A stretch of DNA of 33,239 nucleotides from Rhodospirillales bacterium (GCA_016185145.1 JACPOB010000123.1:1-33239); one strand, 5' to 3'; numbered from the stretch's first letter, positions 24,727 to 33,139 are shown. A program made the numbers and translations. Notes: generated from the letters alone by a model not told the origin.

Positions 24727-25521
24727 CTACCGGATCATCGCCCTGAGCTTCGACGACAGCAGGTCAGCCACCAGCACCAGGGCCAGGATCACGATCACGC
24801 AGGCCGCCGTGTCCTCGTAGGCGAAGAGCTTCATGGAGCTGATGAGCTCGAAGCCGATGCCGCCGGCGCCCACCATGCCGAGCACGGTCGAGACGCGGAT
24901 GTTGGTCTCGAAGCGGTAGAGCACGACGCCGATCCAGGTCGGCAGGACCTGCGGCAGCACGCCGAAGACGATGCGCTGCAGGGTGCCGGCGCCGGCGGCG
25001 CGCAGCGCGTCGAGCGGGCCCTCGTCGATCTCCTCGATCGCCTCGGCGAAGAACTTGCCCAGCATGCCGGCGCCGTGCAGGGCGATGGCCAGCACGCCGG
25101 CGAACGGCCCCAGGCCGACCGCCGCCACGAAGATCAGCGCCAGGATGATCTCGTTGATGCCGCGCATCACGTTCAGCACCTGGCGCAGGCCGTGGAACAC
25201 CCAGGCGTAGGGCGAAAGGTTGCGGGCGGCGAAGAAGCAGACCGGCAGGGCCAGCACGATGCCGAGCAGGGTGCCCCAGAGCGCGATCTGCACCGTCTCG
25301 ATAGCCGGCCGTATGAGCTTCTCCATGAAGGCGAAGTTGGGCGGCAGCATGCGGCCGACGAAATCGGCGATCCACGGCAGGCCGGCGATGAAGTCGGCGA
25401 TGCTGAGCTTGGTGCCGGCCGCCGACCACCACAGCACGGCGACCGACAGGCCGACGACGGGCGCCAGGATCCACCAGCCGAGCGGCCCGCGCGGCCGCGT
25501 GACGACGAACTGCAGGGACAT
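24727..25521 (-). CDS. phnE: Phosphonate ABC transporter permease PhnE
   Basis: Inner-membrane subunit of the phosphonate importer, 264 residues with about five or six membrane helices. The coupling motif EAIEEIDEGPLDALRAAGAG is the EAA loop that contacts the ATPase. Family stretches are ETVQIALWGTLLGIVLALPVCFFAARNLSP, GINEIILALIFVAAVGLGPFAGVLAIALHGAGMLGK and IRVSTVLGMVGAGGIGFEL. The start follows the phnC stop by two bases. Last gene of the operon. Confidence 0.95.
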   Translation of the reverse strand: MSLQFVVTRPRGPLGWWILAPVVGLSVAVLWWSAAGTKLSIADFIAGLPWIADFVGRMLPPNFAFMEKLIRPAIETVQIALWGTLLGIVLALPVCFFAARNLSPYAWVFHGLRQVLNVMRGINEIILALIFVAAVGLGPFAGVLAIALHGAGMLGKFFAEAIEEIDEGPLDALRAAGAGTLQRIVFGVLPQVLPTWIGVVLYRFETNIRVSTVLGMVGAGGIGFELISSMKLFAYEDTAACVIVILALVLVADLLSSKLRAMIR

Positions 25522-25523
25522 GG

Positions 25524-26354
25524 TCAGGCCCTCTCTTCGACAGCGGCGGCGGCGATGACGGCCTCGGCGGCAGCGCGCCGGCGCTCGGTGAGGCGCTGCG
25601 CGGCGTCGAGCACGTTGGGATCGTCGAGGCCGGGATAGATACGGCGGATGACGTCGCCCGACACGCCGGCCGGCGGCCCGTCATAGACGACCTCGCCGGC
25701 GGAGAGGCCGACGATGCGCTCGCCGAACTCCAGCGCATAGTCGATCTGGTGCAGGTTGCAGAGCACGGCGATGTTGGAGTCCTTGCAGCTCTGCTTGAGG
25801 TAGGTGAGCACGATGCGCGAGGTCTTGGGGTCGAGGCTCGCCACCGGCTCGTCGGCCAGCATGAACTTCGGCTGCTGCGCCAGCGCGCGGGCGATGCCGA
25901 CGCGCTGCTGCTCGCCGCCCGACAGCGCATCGGCGCGATTGTCGGCCTTGTGGCTCATCGCGACCTGCTCCAGGCAATGCCGCGCGATCTTCACGTCGGC
26001 CTCGGGAAAGAGCTGCAGGCAACTCAGGACCGACGAGAGGTCGGCCATGCGGCCGACCAGCACGTTCTTCAGCACGCTCAGCCGCTTCACCAGATTGTGC
26101 TGCTGGAAGATCATGGCGACGTTGCGCCGGAGCAGGCGCAGGTCGCGGGCGCTGGAGCGGAAGGGCGTGCCCTCGACGACGATCTCGCCGGCTGTCGGCT
26201 CGGCGAGGCGGTTGATGCAGCGCAGCAGCGTCGACTTGCCGGCGCCGGACGGACCCAGCACGACGACGAACTCGCCGGGCCGGATCGACAGGCTGACGTC
26301 CTTCAGCGCCTGGTGGGCGCCGTAGGATTTCGCCAGGCCGCGGATCTCGATCAT
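25524..26354 (-). CDS. phnC: Phosphonate ABC transporter ATP-binding protein PhnC
   Basis: 276 residues. Walker A GPSGAGKST, Q-loop MIFQQHNLVKRLSVLKNVLVGR, signature LSGGEQQRVGIARAL, Walker B FMLADEPVASLDP and switch CNLHQIDYALEFGERIVGL. The QHNLVKRL segment and the NLHQIDYA switch are typical of PhnC. The ATG at 26354 is two bases from the phnD stop; the frame continues open upstream through phnD but that is not coding. The C-terminal ~45 residues form an Ala/Arg-rich tail beyond the core domain. Confidence 0.95.
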   Translation of the reverse strand: MIEIRGLAKSYGAHQALKDVSLSIRPGEFVVVLGPSGAGKSTLLRCINRLAEPTAGEIVVEGTPFRSSARDLRLLRRNVAMIFQQHNLVKRLSVLKNVLVGRMADLSSVLSCLQLFPEADVKIARHCLEQVAMSHKADNRADALSGGEQQRVGIARALAQQPKFMLADEPVASLDPKTSRIVLTYLKQSCKDSNIAVLCNLHQIDYALEFGERIVGLSAGEVVYDGPPAGVSGDVIRRIYPGLDDPNVLDAAQRLTERRRAAAEAVIAAAAVEERA

Positions 26355-26356
26355 CG

Positions 26357-27235
26357 CTACTTCTGCTTCTTGAGATCGATGTTGGCGAGCTTGGCGGTCT
26401 CGCGCACCACGTCGTAGGCCTGGTCGTTGGTCGGCTTGAAGCCGTTCAGCTTGCCCTGGTCGGACCAGTTGAGGTCCTTGATGGCGAGGAAGGCCGCCTT
26501 GACCTTCTCCTTCAGCTCGGGCGAGAGGTCCTTGCGCCATACCATCGGCGATTCGGGGATCGGCGGGGAGCGCCACACGACCTCGATATCGTCGGCCTTG
26601 ATGTGGCCTTTGGCGATCGCGGCATCGAGGATGCGGTCGGCGATGGTGGCGGCATCGACCTTGCCGTTGGCGACGGCGACCGCGTTGGCGTCGTGCGCCC
26701 CGGTGAAGATCACCGTCTTGAAATCGCGCTTGGGCTCGATGCCGGCCTTGAGGAGGCCGGCCAGCGGGAAGGCGTAGCCCGAGGTCGAAGCCGGATCGAC
26801 GAAGGCGAAGTTCTTGCCCTTGAGATCCTCGAGGGTTTTGATGCCGCTCGATTTCTTGGCGATGATCTGGCTGTGATAATAGGTGCGGCCGGCCTTGGCG
26901 GTCTCGGCGATCGCAAAGGCCTCGACCGGCGTCACCGTGGTGGCGAGCACGTAGGAAAACGGCCCGAGATAGGCGATGTCGAGATGCTTGGCGCGCAGCG
27001 CCTCGATGACGCCGTTGTAGTCCGTGGCGACGAAGCCCTGGACCTTCATGCCGAGGTTCTTCTCCAGGGCATCGAGGATGTCCTTGCTCTGCGCCAGCAT
27101 GGCGCGCGAATCCTCGGACGGGATCAGGCCGACCTTGAGGACCTGCTGCTGAGCCCGGGCGTTGCCCGCAAGCAGTGAGCCAACGGCCGAGCCGCTGACG
27201 AGTGCTCCGAGTGTGCGACGTGTGATCTTGGTCAT
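26357..27235 (-). CDS. phnD: Phosphonate/phosphate-type ABC transporter binding protein PhnD
   Basis: 292 residues, periplasmic. The signal peptide spans roughly residues 1-28 and has a twin-arginine-like start (TRRTLGALVSGSAVGSLLAGNARA). Core motifs: VGLIPSEDSRAML, GYNGVIEALRAKHLDIAYLGPFSYV (with D in place of G first), FVDPASTSGYAFPLAGLLKAGI and VFTGAHDANAVAVANGKVDAATI. These are the phosphonate-binding contacts of PhnD. Specificity for 2-aminoethylphosphonate or another phosphonate cannot be read. Confidence 0.94.
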   Translation of the reverse strand: MTKITRRTLGALVSGSAVGSLLAGNARAQQQVLKVGLIPSEDSRAMLAQSKDILDALEKNLGMKVQGFVATDYNGVIEALRAKHLDIAYLGPFSYVLATTVTPVEAFAIAETAKAGRTYYHSQIIAKKSSGIKTLEDLKGKNFAFVDPASTSGYAFPLAGLLKAGIEPKRDFKTVIFTGAHDANAVAVANGKVDAATIADRILDAAIAKGHIKADDIEVVWRSPPIPESPMVWRKDLSPELKEKVKAAFLAIKDLNWSDQGKLNGFKPTNDQAYDVVRETAKLANIDLKKQK

Positions 27236-27259
27236 TGTTTCCTCCGTTGTCGTTTCTTG

Positions 27260-28372
27260 TCAGGCGGCCATTTCGGCCAAAAGCGTCTCCCGGCGTCCGA
27301 TAAAGTTGCGGCCGCGGTCGCCGGCCAGCGCGTCGTCGACCAGCGCCTGCCAGTCGCGCGCGGCGATGCCGTGATCGGTGGCGCTGGGCGAGATGCCCAG
27401 CCGCTTCAGGAAGGCTTCGAGCCGTGCGGCGCCGGCTAAAAGATCGGGGCCGAAGATGCGCTTCAGCGAGGCGTCGCAGGCCGGGTCGCAGCCGGCGACG
27501 GCGCGCATCACCATGGGCAGGCTGAACGAGCAGGCGATGCCGTGCGGCACGCCGTGATGCAAGGTCAGGTGATAGGAGAGGGCGTGGGCAAGCGCCGTCC
27601 GGGTGTTGGAGAAGGCGAGGCCTGCGAACAGGCTGGCGCGGGCGAGACGGGTGCGCAGCGCCTCGCTGGCGAGATCGTCGGCCAGCAGCGGCAGGGCCTC
27701 CAGCACCTCGCGCGCGGCCGTCTCGGCGAGGTTGCTCGAGACCGGGTTGGCGTTGACGTTCCAGATGCTTTCCAGCGCATGGCTCAGCGCATCGAGGCCG
27801 GTGCTGACGGTGACTGCGCGCGGCAGGCCGAGCGTCAGCAGGGGGTCGACCAGCGCCGTCTCGGGATGGAGCGTCTCGCGGGCCAGCGAGTACTTCTTCA
27901 TGGCCTCGGTGTCCCACACCGTGGCCCAGGAGGTGACTTCGCTGCCGGTGCCGGACGTCGTCGGGATCGCGACGATCGGGGTGCGGGCGAGCGCCTCGCC
28001 GCCCGTGCCGGTCTGGAGGTGTCGCTTCACCCTGTCGAAGTCGCCGTCCGCGGCGGCCAGGACCTTGGCCGCGTCCATCACCGAGCCGCCGCCCAGCGCC
28101 ACGATGGCCTCCACCGGCCGTATCGCTGATGCATAGGTGCGGCAGGACTCGGCGAGACCTGAAAAATCCGGATTGGGGCCGATGTTGCGCACCATGACGG
28201 CCGGGTTGCCGGCCATGGCGACGACACGGCGCGTGAGGTCGGCGAAGACGCCGCCGCCGTTGGCGTCGTCATAGGTGACGAGGCAATAGGCCCGCCCGGC
28301 CAGCACCTTGCCCAGCGTATCGAACACGCCGGCCCCGAACCTCACGTCCACCGGATTACGGTAGCGCCACAT
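27260..28372 (-). CDS. Iron-containing alcohol dehydrogenase, phosphonate-associated
   Basis: 370 residues, group III Fe-dependent dehydrogenase. The NAD motif ALGGGSVMDAAK, the loop PTTSGTGSEVTSWATVWD, and the metal ligands D and H in TGLDALSHALESIW, H in ALAHALSYH and H in HHGVPHGIACS are all present. GGGAGAG precedes the ATG at 28372; codons further upstream overlap the divergent LysR gene. The TSWATVWD segment recalls phosphonoacetaldehyde reductases, so it may interconvert 2-hydroxyethylphosphonate and phosphonoacetaldehyde, which is inference. It is the first gene of the phnDCE operon, 24 bases before phnD. Confidence 0.9.
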   Translation of the reverse strand: MWRYRNPVDVRFGAGVFDTLGKVLAGRAYCLVTYDDANGGGVFADLTRRVVAMAGNPAVMVRNIGPNPDFSGLAESCRTYASAIRPVEAIVALGGGSVMDAAKVLAAADGDFDRVKRHLQTGTGGEALARTPIVAIPTTSGTGSEVTSWATVWDTEAMKKYSLARETLHPETALVDPLLTLGLPRAVTVSTGLDALSHALESIWNVNANPVSSNLAETAAREVLEALPLLADDLASEALRTRLARASLFAGLAFSNTRTALAHALSYHLTLHHGVPHGIACSFSLPMVMRAVAGCDPACDASLKRIFGPDLLAGAARLEAFLKRLGISPSATDHGIAARDWQALVDDALAGDRGRNFIGRRETLLAEMAA

Positions 28373-28449
28373 CCGCGCTCTCTCCCGAACTGTTCGTGTT
28401 CCTTGGTGGACAATCTTCGGCGCCGGGCTCACATTCATCCAATTCAAAG

Positions 28450-28472
28450 TTTCTCGATTATCCATTGAGAAA
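28450..28472. promoter_or_regulatory. Candidate LysR-type operator
   Basis: TTTCTC and GAGAAA are exact inverted repeats separated by 11 bases, in the 106-base gap between the divergent dehydrogenase and LysR genes. It ends six bases before the LysR ATG, so binding would also limit LysR expression. LysR sites commonly have this spacing. Confidence 0.5.
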
Positions 28473-28478
28473 ATCAAT

Positions 28479-29444
28479 ATGAGGCACACCCAGCTCCGGT
28501 CGTTCCACGCGGTGGCGCAAGGCGGCAGCTTCACGGCCGCCGCCCGCGAGCTCGGCGTCAGCCAGCCCACCATCACCACCCAGGTGAAATCGCTGGAGGA
28601 CGAGTTCGGCATAGAGCTGTTCGTGCGTCGCGGCCGGCGCATCGAGCTCACCGAAACCGGCGCCGGGCTTCTCGACATCACGCGCCGCCTGTTCGCCGAC
28701 GAGAAGGAAGCAGCCGACTACCTGAACGAGACGCGCGAGCTCAAGACGGGGCACCTGCGCGTCGGGGCGGTCGGGCCGTACCATGTCACCGACATGCTGG
28801 CGGCCTTCAATGCGCGCTATCCCGGCCTCTATGTCTCGGTGACGATCGGCAACTCACGGCAGACCGTCGCCGACCTGCTGGACTATCGCACCGACGTGGC
28901 GGTGCTGGCCCATGTCGAGCCCGATCCTCGGCTGGTCGCGATTCCCTATCGCCAGCACCGGGTCGTGGTGATGTGCCCTTCCGATCATGCCTTTGCCCGC
29001 CGTCGCGGCATCCGCGCGCGCGACATGCAGGGGCAGCGCCTGATCGTGCGCGAGGCCGGCTCGACGACGCGTCTCGCCTTCGACCGGGCGATGCAGAAGG
29101 TGAGCGTCGAGCCGCAGGTGGTGATGGAGATCGGCAGCCGTGAGTCGATCCGCGAGGCCGTGGCCAAGGGGATCGGGCTCGGCGTGGTATCCGAGGCGGA
29201 GTTCATCCCCGACCCGCGCATCCGTGCGCTGCCGGTCACGGATGCCGAGATCTACACCTACGCCCACGTCGTGCATCTGCGCGAGCGGCAGAATGCGCGG
29301 CTGGTGCGGGCTTTCCTCGCCGTGCTGAAGGGGTTGTTGCCGAACCGCGGGTCTCCAGGCCGCTCATGCTCTTCCGGACCGCGAGCCTCCGGCTCGCTCA
29401 TGAATCATGAGCGAGCCGGTGGCTCGCGGTCCGGAAGACCATGA
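28479..29444 (+). CDS. LysR-family regulator of the phosphonate operon, C-terminus altered by a repeat
   Basis: 321 residues. The N-terminal helix-turn-helix is LRSFHAVAQGGSFTAAARELGVSQPTITTQVKSLEDEFG. The substrate domain begins near residue 88 (LKTGHLRVGAVGPYHVTDMLAAF). It is divergent from the dehydrogenase-phnDCE operon, the classic arrangement for a LysR activator, so a phosphonate or its aldehyde may be the inducer. From about residue 294 the coding sequence runs into the palindrome at 29360-29448, which supplies 28 extra residues (for example RSCSSGPRASGSL) and the stop codon. The native domain is complete without them. Confidence 0.92.
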   Translation: MRHTQLRSFHAVAQGGSFTAAARELGVSQPTITTQVKSLEDEFGIELFVRRGRRIELTETGAGLLDITRRLFADEKEAADYLNETRELKTGHLRVGAVGPYHVTDMLAAFNARYPGLYVSVTIGNSRQTVADLLDYRTDVAVLAHVEPDPRLVAIPYRQHRVVVMCPSDHAFARRRGIRARDMQGQRLIVREAGSTTRLAFDRAMQKVSVEPQVVMEIGSRESIREAVAKGIGLGVVSEAEFIPDPRIRALPVTDAEIYTYAHVVHLRERQNARLVRAFLAVLKGLLPNRGSPGRSCSSGPRASGSLMNHERAGGSRSGRP

Positions 29445-29448
29445 GCGG
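29360..29448. repeat. Palindromic repeat, copy 2
   Basis: Arms 29360-29403 and 29405-29448 (44 bases each) are reverse complements with two mismatched columns, centred on A29404. Over the shared 81 bases it differs from copy 1 (4839-4919) at three positions. One is in the small inner loop. The other two fall on the same base pair of the long stem. It lies between the convergent LysR and solute-binding genes and overlaps the end of the LysR frame. Confidence 0.9.
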
Positions 29449-29450
29449 GC

Positions 29451-31040
29451 CTACTTGTCCAGCCAGACGTCCTCGAAGCGCGAGCCGTTGTAGAGGCTGT
29501 TGACCATCGGCCGGAAGCCCTTGACGTAGGGATGCCAGCAGCTCGCCGAGGCGTTCCACATGATCACCGGCCGGGCGCCGTCCTCCAGCAGCTTCCGGTC
29601 GATCTCCCAGACGAGCTTCTTGCGCTTCTCGACGTCGCGCTCGCGCGACTGGGCGGGGAACAGCGCCTCGATCTCGGGATTGCAGTAGCCGGTGTAGTTG
29701 CGCTCCGACTTGCAGGCGAAATGCTCGAAGAAGGTCTGGTCGGGATCGTCGACGCCGTTGCCGGTGGTGTTGAGCCCGATGGCGTAGTCCTTGCGCGCGA
29801 TCTTGGTGAACCAGATGGCGGTGTCGACCAGGTCGAGCTCGCCTTCGAAGTACACTTCCTTGAGCTGGTCGATCAGGATCACCGCGGGATCGCGGTAGAG
29901 CAGGTGGTTGCGCGTCGACACCTTGAGCTTCAGCCGGTTGTTGGGGCCGTAGCCCAGCTTCTCCATGATGGCGCGGCCTTCGGCGCGGTTCTTGGCGACG
30001 TCCGGTCCGTAGCCTACGACCTGGTCGTAGAGCTCCTTGGGCAGGCCCCAGACGCCGTTCGGCCCGGGCTCCATCGTGCCGCCGACGTCGGCCTGGCCCT
30101 GGTTGATGATGTCGATGAAGGCCTTGCGATCGATCGCCAGCGCCATGGCGCGGCGGATGTCGGGATTGTTGAACGGCGCCGCGTCGCGATTGAGGATCAG
30201 GTTGGTGCTGTTGTTCATCGCCGCGGTCTCGCAGATCGCCTGCGGCGCCTGCTCCTTGACGTCCTTCAGCAGCGGGATGGTGACGGCGTAGGGCGCCGTC
30301 ATGTCGTAGCGGTTGGAGACGAAGCCCAGGATCGCCGTGCCGCGCGCCGGCACGATGGGGATCTCGATGGCGTCGAGGTAGGGCTTGCCCTTCTTGAAGT
30401 AGTCGGGATTGCGGGCGAGCCGGATGACCTCCTTCTGCTTGAACTCGACCAGCTTGAAGGGGCCGGTGCCGACCGGCTTGGTGCGCATCTGCGCCGGCGG
30501 CACGTGGCAGGGATAGACGGGGCTGTAGCCGGAGGCCAGCAGCACCAGCAGCGAGGGCTGCGGCTCCTTGAGGTTGAAGGTGACTTCGCGATCGCCGTTC
30601 GTCGTGATGCTGTCGACGTTGGCATACCATGAGCTGCGCGGGTTGCGCCGCAGCCTGGCCTCGGTCTTGCCCGCCACCATGTCGAAGGTGCACTTGACGT
30701 CGGCCGCGGTGAAGGGCTTGCCGTCATGCCATTTGGCGTTGCCGACCAGCTTGAAGGTGAGCTTCCTGCCGTCGTCGCTCCACTGCCAGCTCTCGGCGAG
30801 ATCGGGACGGATCGTGTCGAGACTGTTCTGCGGGATCTGCTGATCGAACAGCACGAGATTGTTGTAGAGGCTCATGAAGGGCACGACCGTCGAGGTCGTC
30901 GCCTCCTCGTGGATCGAGGTGCTGGGCGGGTTGTCGGCAAAATACATGCGCAGCGTGCCGCCGCTCTTCTGCGCCAGCGCGGGCCCGGCGCTCATCGCCA
31001 TGATCGCGCCCGCAACCAAACACTTCTTCGTCCAAGACAT
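29451..31040 (-). CDS. ABC transporter substrate-binding protein, family 5 (peptide/nickel type)
   Basis: 529 residues, periplasmic. Start at the ATG 31040, which has GGGAGAA upstream; ten more codons upstream are open but unlikely. Signal peptide about residues 1-24 (KKCLVAGAIMAMSAGPALAQ). Family 5 motifs: GGTLRMYFADNPPSTSIHEEA, IRPDLAESWQWSDDGRKLTFKLVGNAKWHDGKPFTAADV, PVGTGPFKLVEF, NPDIRRAMALAIDRKAFIDII. These proteins bind peptides, metals, opines or glycosides. No permease genes are adjacent, so its partners are elsewhere. It converges on the LysR gene at the palindrome. Confidence 0.93.
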   Translation of the reverse strand: MSWTKKCLVAGAIMAMSAGPALAQKSGGTLRMYFADNPPSTSIHEEATTSTVVPFMSLYNNLVLFDQQIPQNSLDTIRPDLAESWQWSDDGRKLTFKLVGNAKWHDGKPFTAADVKCTFDMVAGKTEARLRRNPRSSWYANVDSITTNGDREVTFNLKEPQPSLLVLLASGYSPVYPCHVPPAQMRTKPVGTGPFKLVEFKQKEVIRLARNPDYFKKGKPYLDAIEIPIVPARGTAILGFVSNRYDMTAPYAVTIPLLKDVKEQAPQAICETAAMNNSTNLILNRDAAPFNNPDIRRAMALAIDRKAFIDIINQGQADVGGTMEPGPNGVWGLPKELYDQVVGYGPDVAKNRAEGRAIMEKLGYGPNNRLKLKVSTRNHLLYRDPAVILIDQLKEVYFEGELDLVDTAIWFTKIARKDYAIGLNTTGNGVDDPDQTFFEHFACKSERNYTGYCNPEIEALFPAQSRERDVEKRKKLVWEIDRKLLEDGARPVIMWNASASCWHPYVKGFRPMVNSLYNGSRFEDVWLDK

Positions 31041-31131
31041 ACTCGTTTTCTCCCGAAGCAACGCCCGCAAGCATGGCGGTGCAACGATGGGCCGTCGACC
31101 GCGTTGAGCGAAACAACGCTGGGAGCTTCAC

Positions 31132-32127
31132 ATGGCGAAAACCGCACGCCGACTTGCGCTTGGCGCCGCAGTGCTCGCGTCGATCTGCGGTCCGGCTTCG
31201 GCGCAGCAGGTCGCTACGCAGGCGTTCCCGGCCGAGGTGCGCGGCCAGGTCGAGGAGATGATGAGCCGCTCGGTGCTGGCGCCGCCGGCCTCGCCCGCGG
31301 CAACCTGCGGTACGATCGTGGTCGGGCAGGAGAAGAACTGGGCGGCGCCGGCGCCGTGGAAGCGCGTCTTCTCCCACCATCCATCCGAATGGTCCTGGCT
31401 CCGGCAATATCCGGCGGGCACCAACCTGCGTTTCTGCCAATACACGTCGCGCGTGACAGGCACCCAGCCGGAGGTGAGCTACACCGCCGAGGTCGTGACG
31501 CTCAATCCGACGCCGGCCCAGCTCACGACGTGGATGGACAGCGCCTGCCGGACGGCGATCCAGGTGACCGGCGCGCCACCCGACCGGTTCGACGAGTGTG
31601 TGCGTGGGCTCTACTGGGGCCTGCCGCTGCAGGCGCCGGACGACAGGAAGAAGTTTTTAGGGCTGCGGCAATTCTCCGGCGGGCAGTTCGTGGTCGCCGG
31701 CGCGGTGACGCTGGACCAATCGCGCGGCGGCGTGGTCTGCCATCGCGACGGTGTGGCGCTGCTGCGCGAGCGGCCGGGCCTGCCGGCGATCGGCTATTTC
31801 GTGCTGACCGAAACGCCCGACGGCAAGACCGCCAAGCAGGTGACCGACGGCGAGCTCGCCGAATGCTTCAAGATCGGATCGCCCAAGGACTGGCCGGGCG
31901 GCTCGGCCGCGCAGCCGGCGGGCACGACGCGCGATCAGTTCTGGAACGCCCTGCCCAAGCTCGGCCGCACGCCGGCCGAGTTCGGCCTCTCGACCCGCGC
32001 CGATCTCGAGCCGTCGGAAGTGTGGCGCCGTGTGGTGCGCGAAACGCACCTGGCGGCGCTCAGGTCGAACAACCACGTGCTGATCGACGCCTGGGTCCTG
32101 GCCCACGCCTCGGATTTGTTGCGTTAG
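31132..32127 (+). CDS. Exported protein of unknown function
   Basis: 331 residues with a signal peptide ending near PASAQ (residue 25). The mature protein has Cys residues spread at about 59, 102, 138, 154 and 200 onward, which could form disulfides in the periplasm. It has no membrane helix and no motif I recognise. GGGAG stands upstream of the ATG. It is divergent from the binding protein gene. The stop is followed by CTGGGGCGCGCCACT, similar to the hairpin after urtE, and then mobile-element debris begins. Confidence 0.8.
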   Translation: MAKTARRLALGAAVLASICGPASAQQVATQAFPAEVRGQVEEMMSRSVLAPPASPAATCGTIVVGQEKNWAAPAPWKRVFSHHPSEWSWLRQYPAGTNLRFCQYTSRVTGTQPEVSYTAEVVTLNPTPAQLTTWMDSACRTAIQVTGAPPDRFDECVRGLYWGLPLQAPDDRKKFLGLRQFSGGQFVVAGAVTLDQSRGGVVCHRDGVALLRERPGLPAIGYFVLTETPDGKTAKQVTDGELAECFKIGSPKDWPGGSAAQPAGTTRDQFWNALPKLGRTPAEFGLSTRADLEPSEVWRRVVRETHLAALRSNNHVLIDAWVLAHASDLLR

Positions 32128-32134
32128 CTGGGGC

Positions 32135-32489
32135 GCGCCACTTCGGTACAAAGCTGGGCACTCCAAAACCTGCCGCTCTCTCGCTTGAGGCCGCGCCGAG
32201 CGTGCGAAGCAACACGCTTTTCGACCCCATGATGCGAACTTCTTTCGCATCCACCTCGATGCGCTGAGCCAGGACGCGGGGGGTCGCGGCGATAACCGCC
32301 CGATTCGGTCAGCGTGCGCCTGCGGGCCTGGCTGGCGAAGGTTGTCAGCGCCTGCGGTGTGATACTCGGCCTAGCCCGATCGGGCGCACCCTTGGTTTCT
32401 ACTGCGGCCCCTCGCTTGCGCAATTCGGCGATATGTGTCGTTTGGCGCTCGGCGCGTTCCTTCCGGCGATGAAGGACGGCCGATAACAC
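32135..32489 (-). pseudogene. Serine recombinase C-terminal fragment, decayed
   Basis: Read on minus, AVLHRRKERAERQTTHIAELRKR is the coiled-coil of large serine recombinases. It jumps directly to ARPSITPQALTTFASQARRR and ESGGYRRD, so about 40 residues between are missing. A frameshift at a run of six C (32278-32283) is needed to continue as RVLAQRIEVDAKEVRIMGSK, LLRTL and FVPKWR, the normal C-terminal end. The catalytic N-terminal domain is absent. The match to this protein group is from memory of its C-terminus; no search was run. It is the trace of a mobile element. Confidence 0.75.
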
Positions 32490-32821
32490 TTACGACCCCC
32501 GATGGCCCGGAGCGACACCGTCGCTTTTATCTAGCCGTCCCCGTCCTAATCGGTCGAAATCTGCGCTCCAGCTCTCGGCCGGTAATGTCGGGTATTGTCG
32601 ATAGCGGACTAGAAGGCGGTCATGACAATGCCGCCGCGAATGACTCGAGGCGGACCCTCGCAGAATGATCTCCTGCGCGAGCTAAGAAAGCGGACGTTTA
32701 CGTCGGGCATCTGCTCGGTGTTATCGAGACAGAGCGCCAAAATCGGCAGCTCATTAAAAGTGCGTCGTAGCGACGAACAAGGTCCGCCCCCTTTGTGTCA
32801 GTCCTATGAGGAGCAGCGGCT
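32490..32821. other. Gene-free stretch between mobile-element remnants
   Basis: About 330 bases with less biased base composition than the rest of the window. Small open frames on both strands have no recognisable domain. A purine-rich ribosome-like site GAGGAG (32808-32813) belongs to the transposase fragment downstream. I see no further feature. Confidence 0.5.
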
Positions 32822-33139
32822 ATGATAAATCGGAGGGAGATTAGAAGACGGTGGACGCTCCTTCGTCCGCACTTGAATCAACATCAACAGGCTCTATGGG
32901 CCGCGGTTGAGGCTCAGGTGATAGGCCGTGGAGGTCTGTCGATGCTCGAACGGGTCACCGGAATTCCGGCCCAAACAATTTCCCGTCGAGCTCGCCAAAA
33001 CAAGTCGAAGAGTCGGACGCACGACGATCTACATAATCCTCAAATTGCGGCCTCTCTCGAGCTTGTCGTCAGAGAAGAAATCGTCCGCCATCCAACGGAC
33101 CTGCGGATTCCGCTGAAGTCGGCCGGGCATTCCGATTGA
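32822..33139 (+). pseudogene. ISAzo13-type transposase, N-terminal fragment
   Basis: 105 residues. The start IRRRWTLLRPHLNQHQQALWAAVEAQVIGRGGLSMLERVTGIPAQTISR corresponds to the N-terminal helix-turn-helix of ISAzo13-family transposases (LWAA-EA, GRGG, TG, TI). NPQIAASLELVV matches the segment ahead of the DDE domain. The rest of the ~400-residue protein is missing. The frame ends just inside the short repeats that begin near 33102, so another element seems to have cut it. GAGGAG eight bases upstream of ATG shows this was a real start. Confidence 0.65.

Noticed and set aside
24724..25638. A 304-codon plus-strand frame opposite phnE
   Set aside because: Composition of a shadow frame, and phnE is clear on the other strand.
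26355..27917. Long N-terminal extension of the phnC frame
   Set aside because: It runs through phnD in a different frame. The PhnC family start is at 26354, next to the phnD stop.
32622..32825. A 67-codon plus-strand frame ahead of the transposase fragment
   Set aside because: No ribosome site or domain, and it lies in mobile-element debris.
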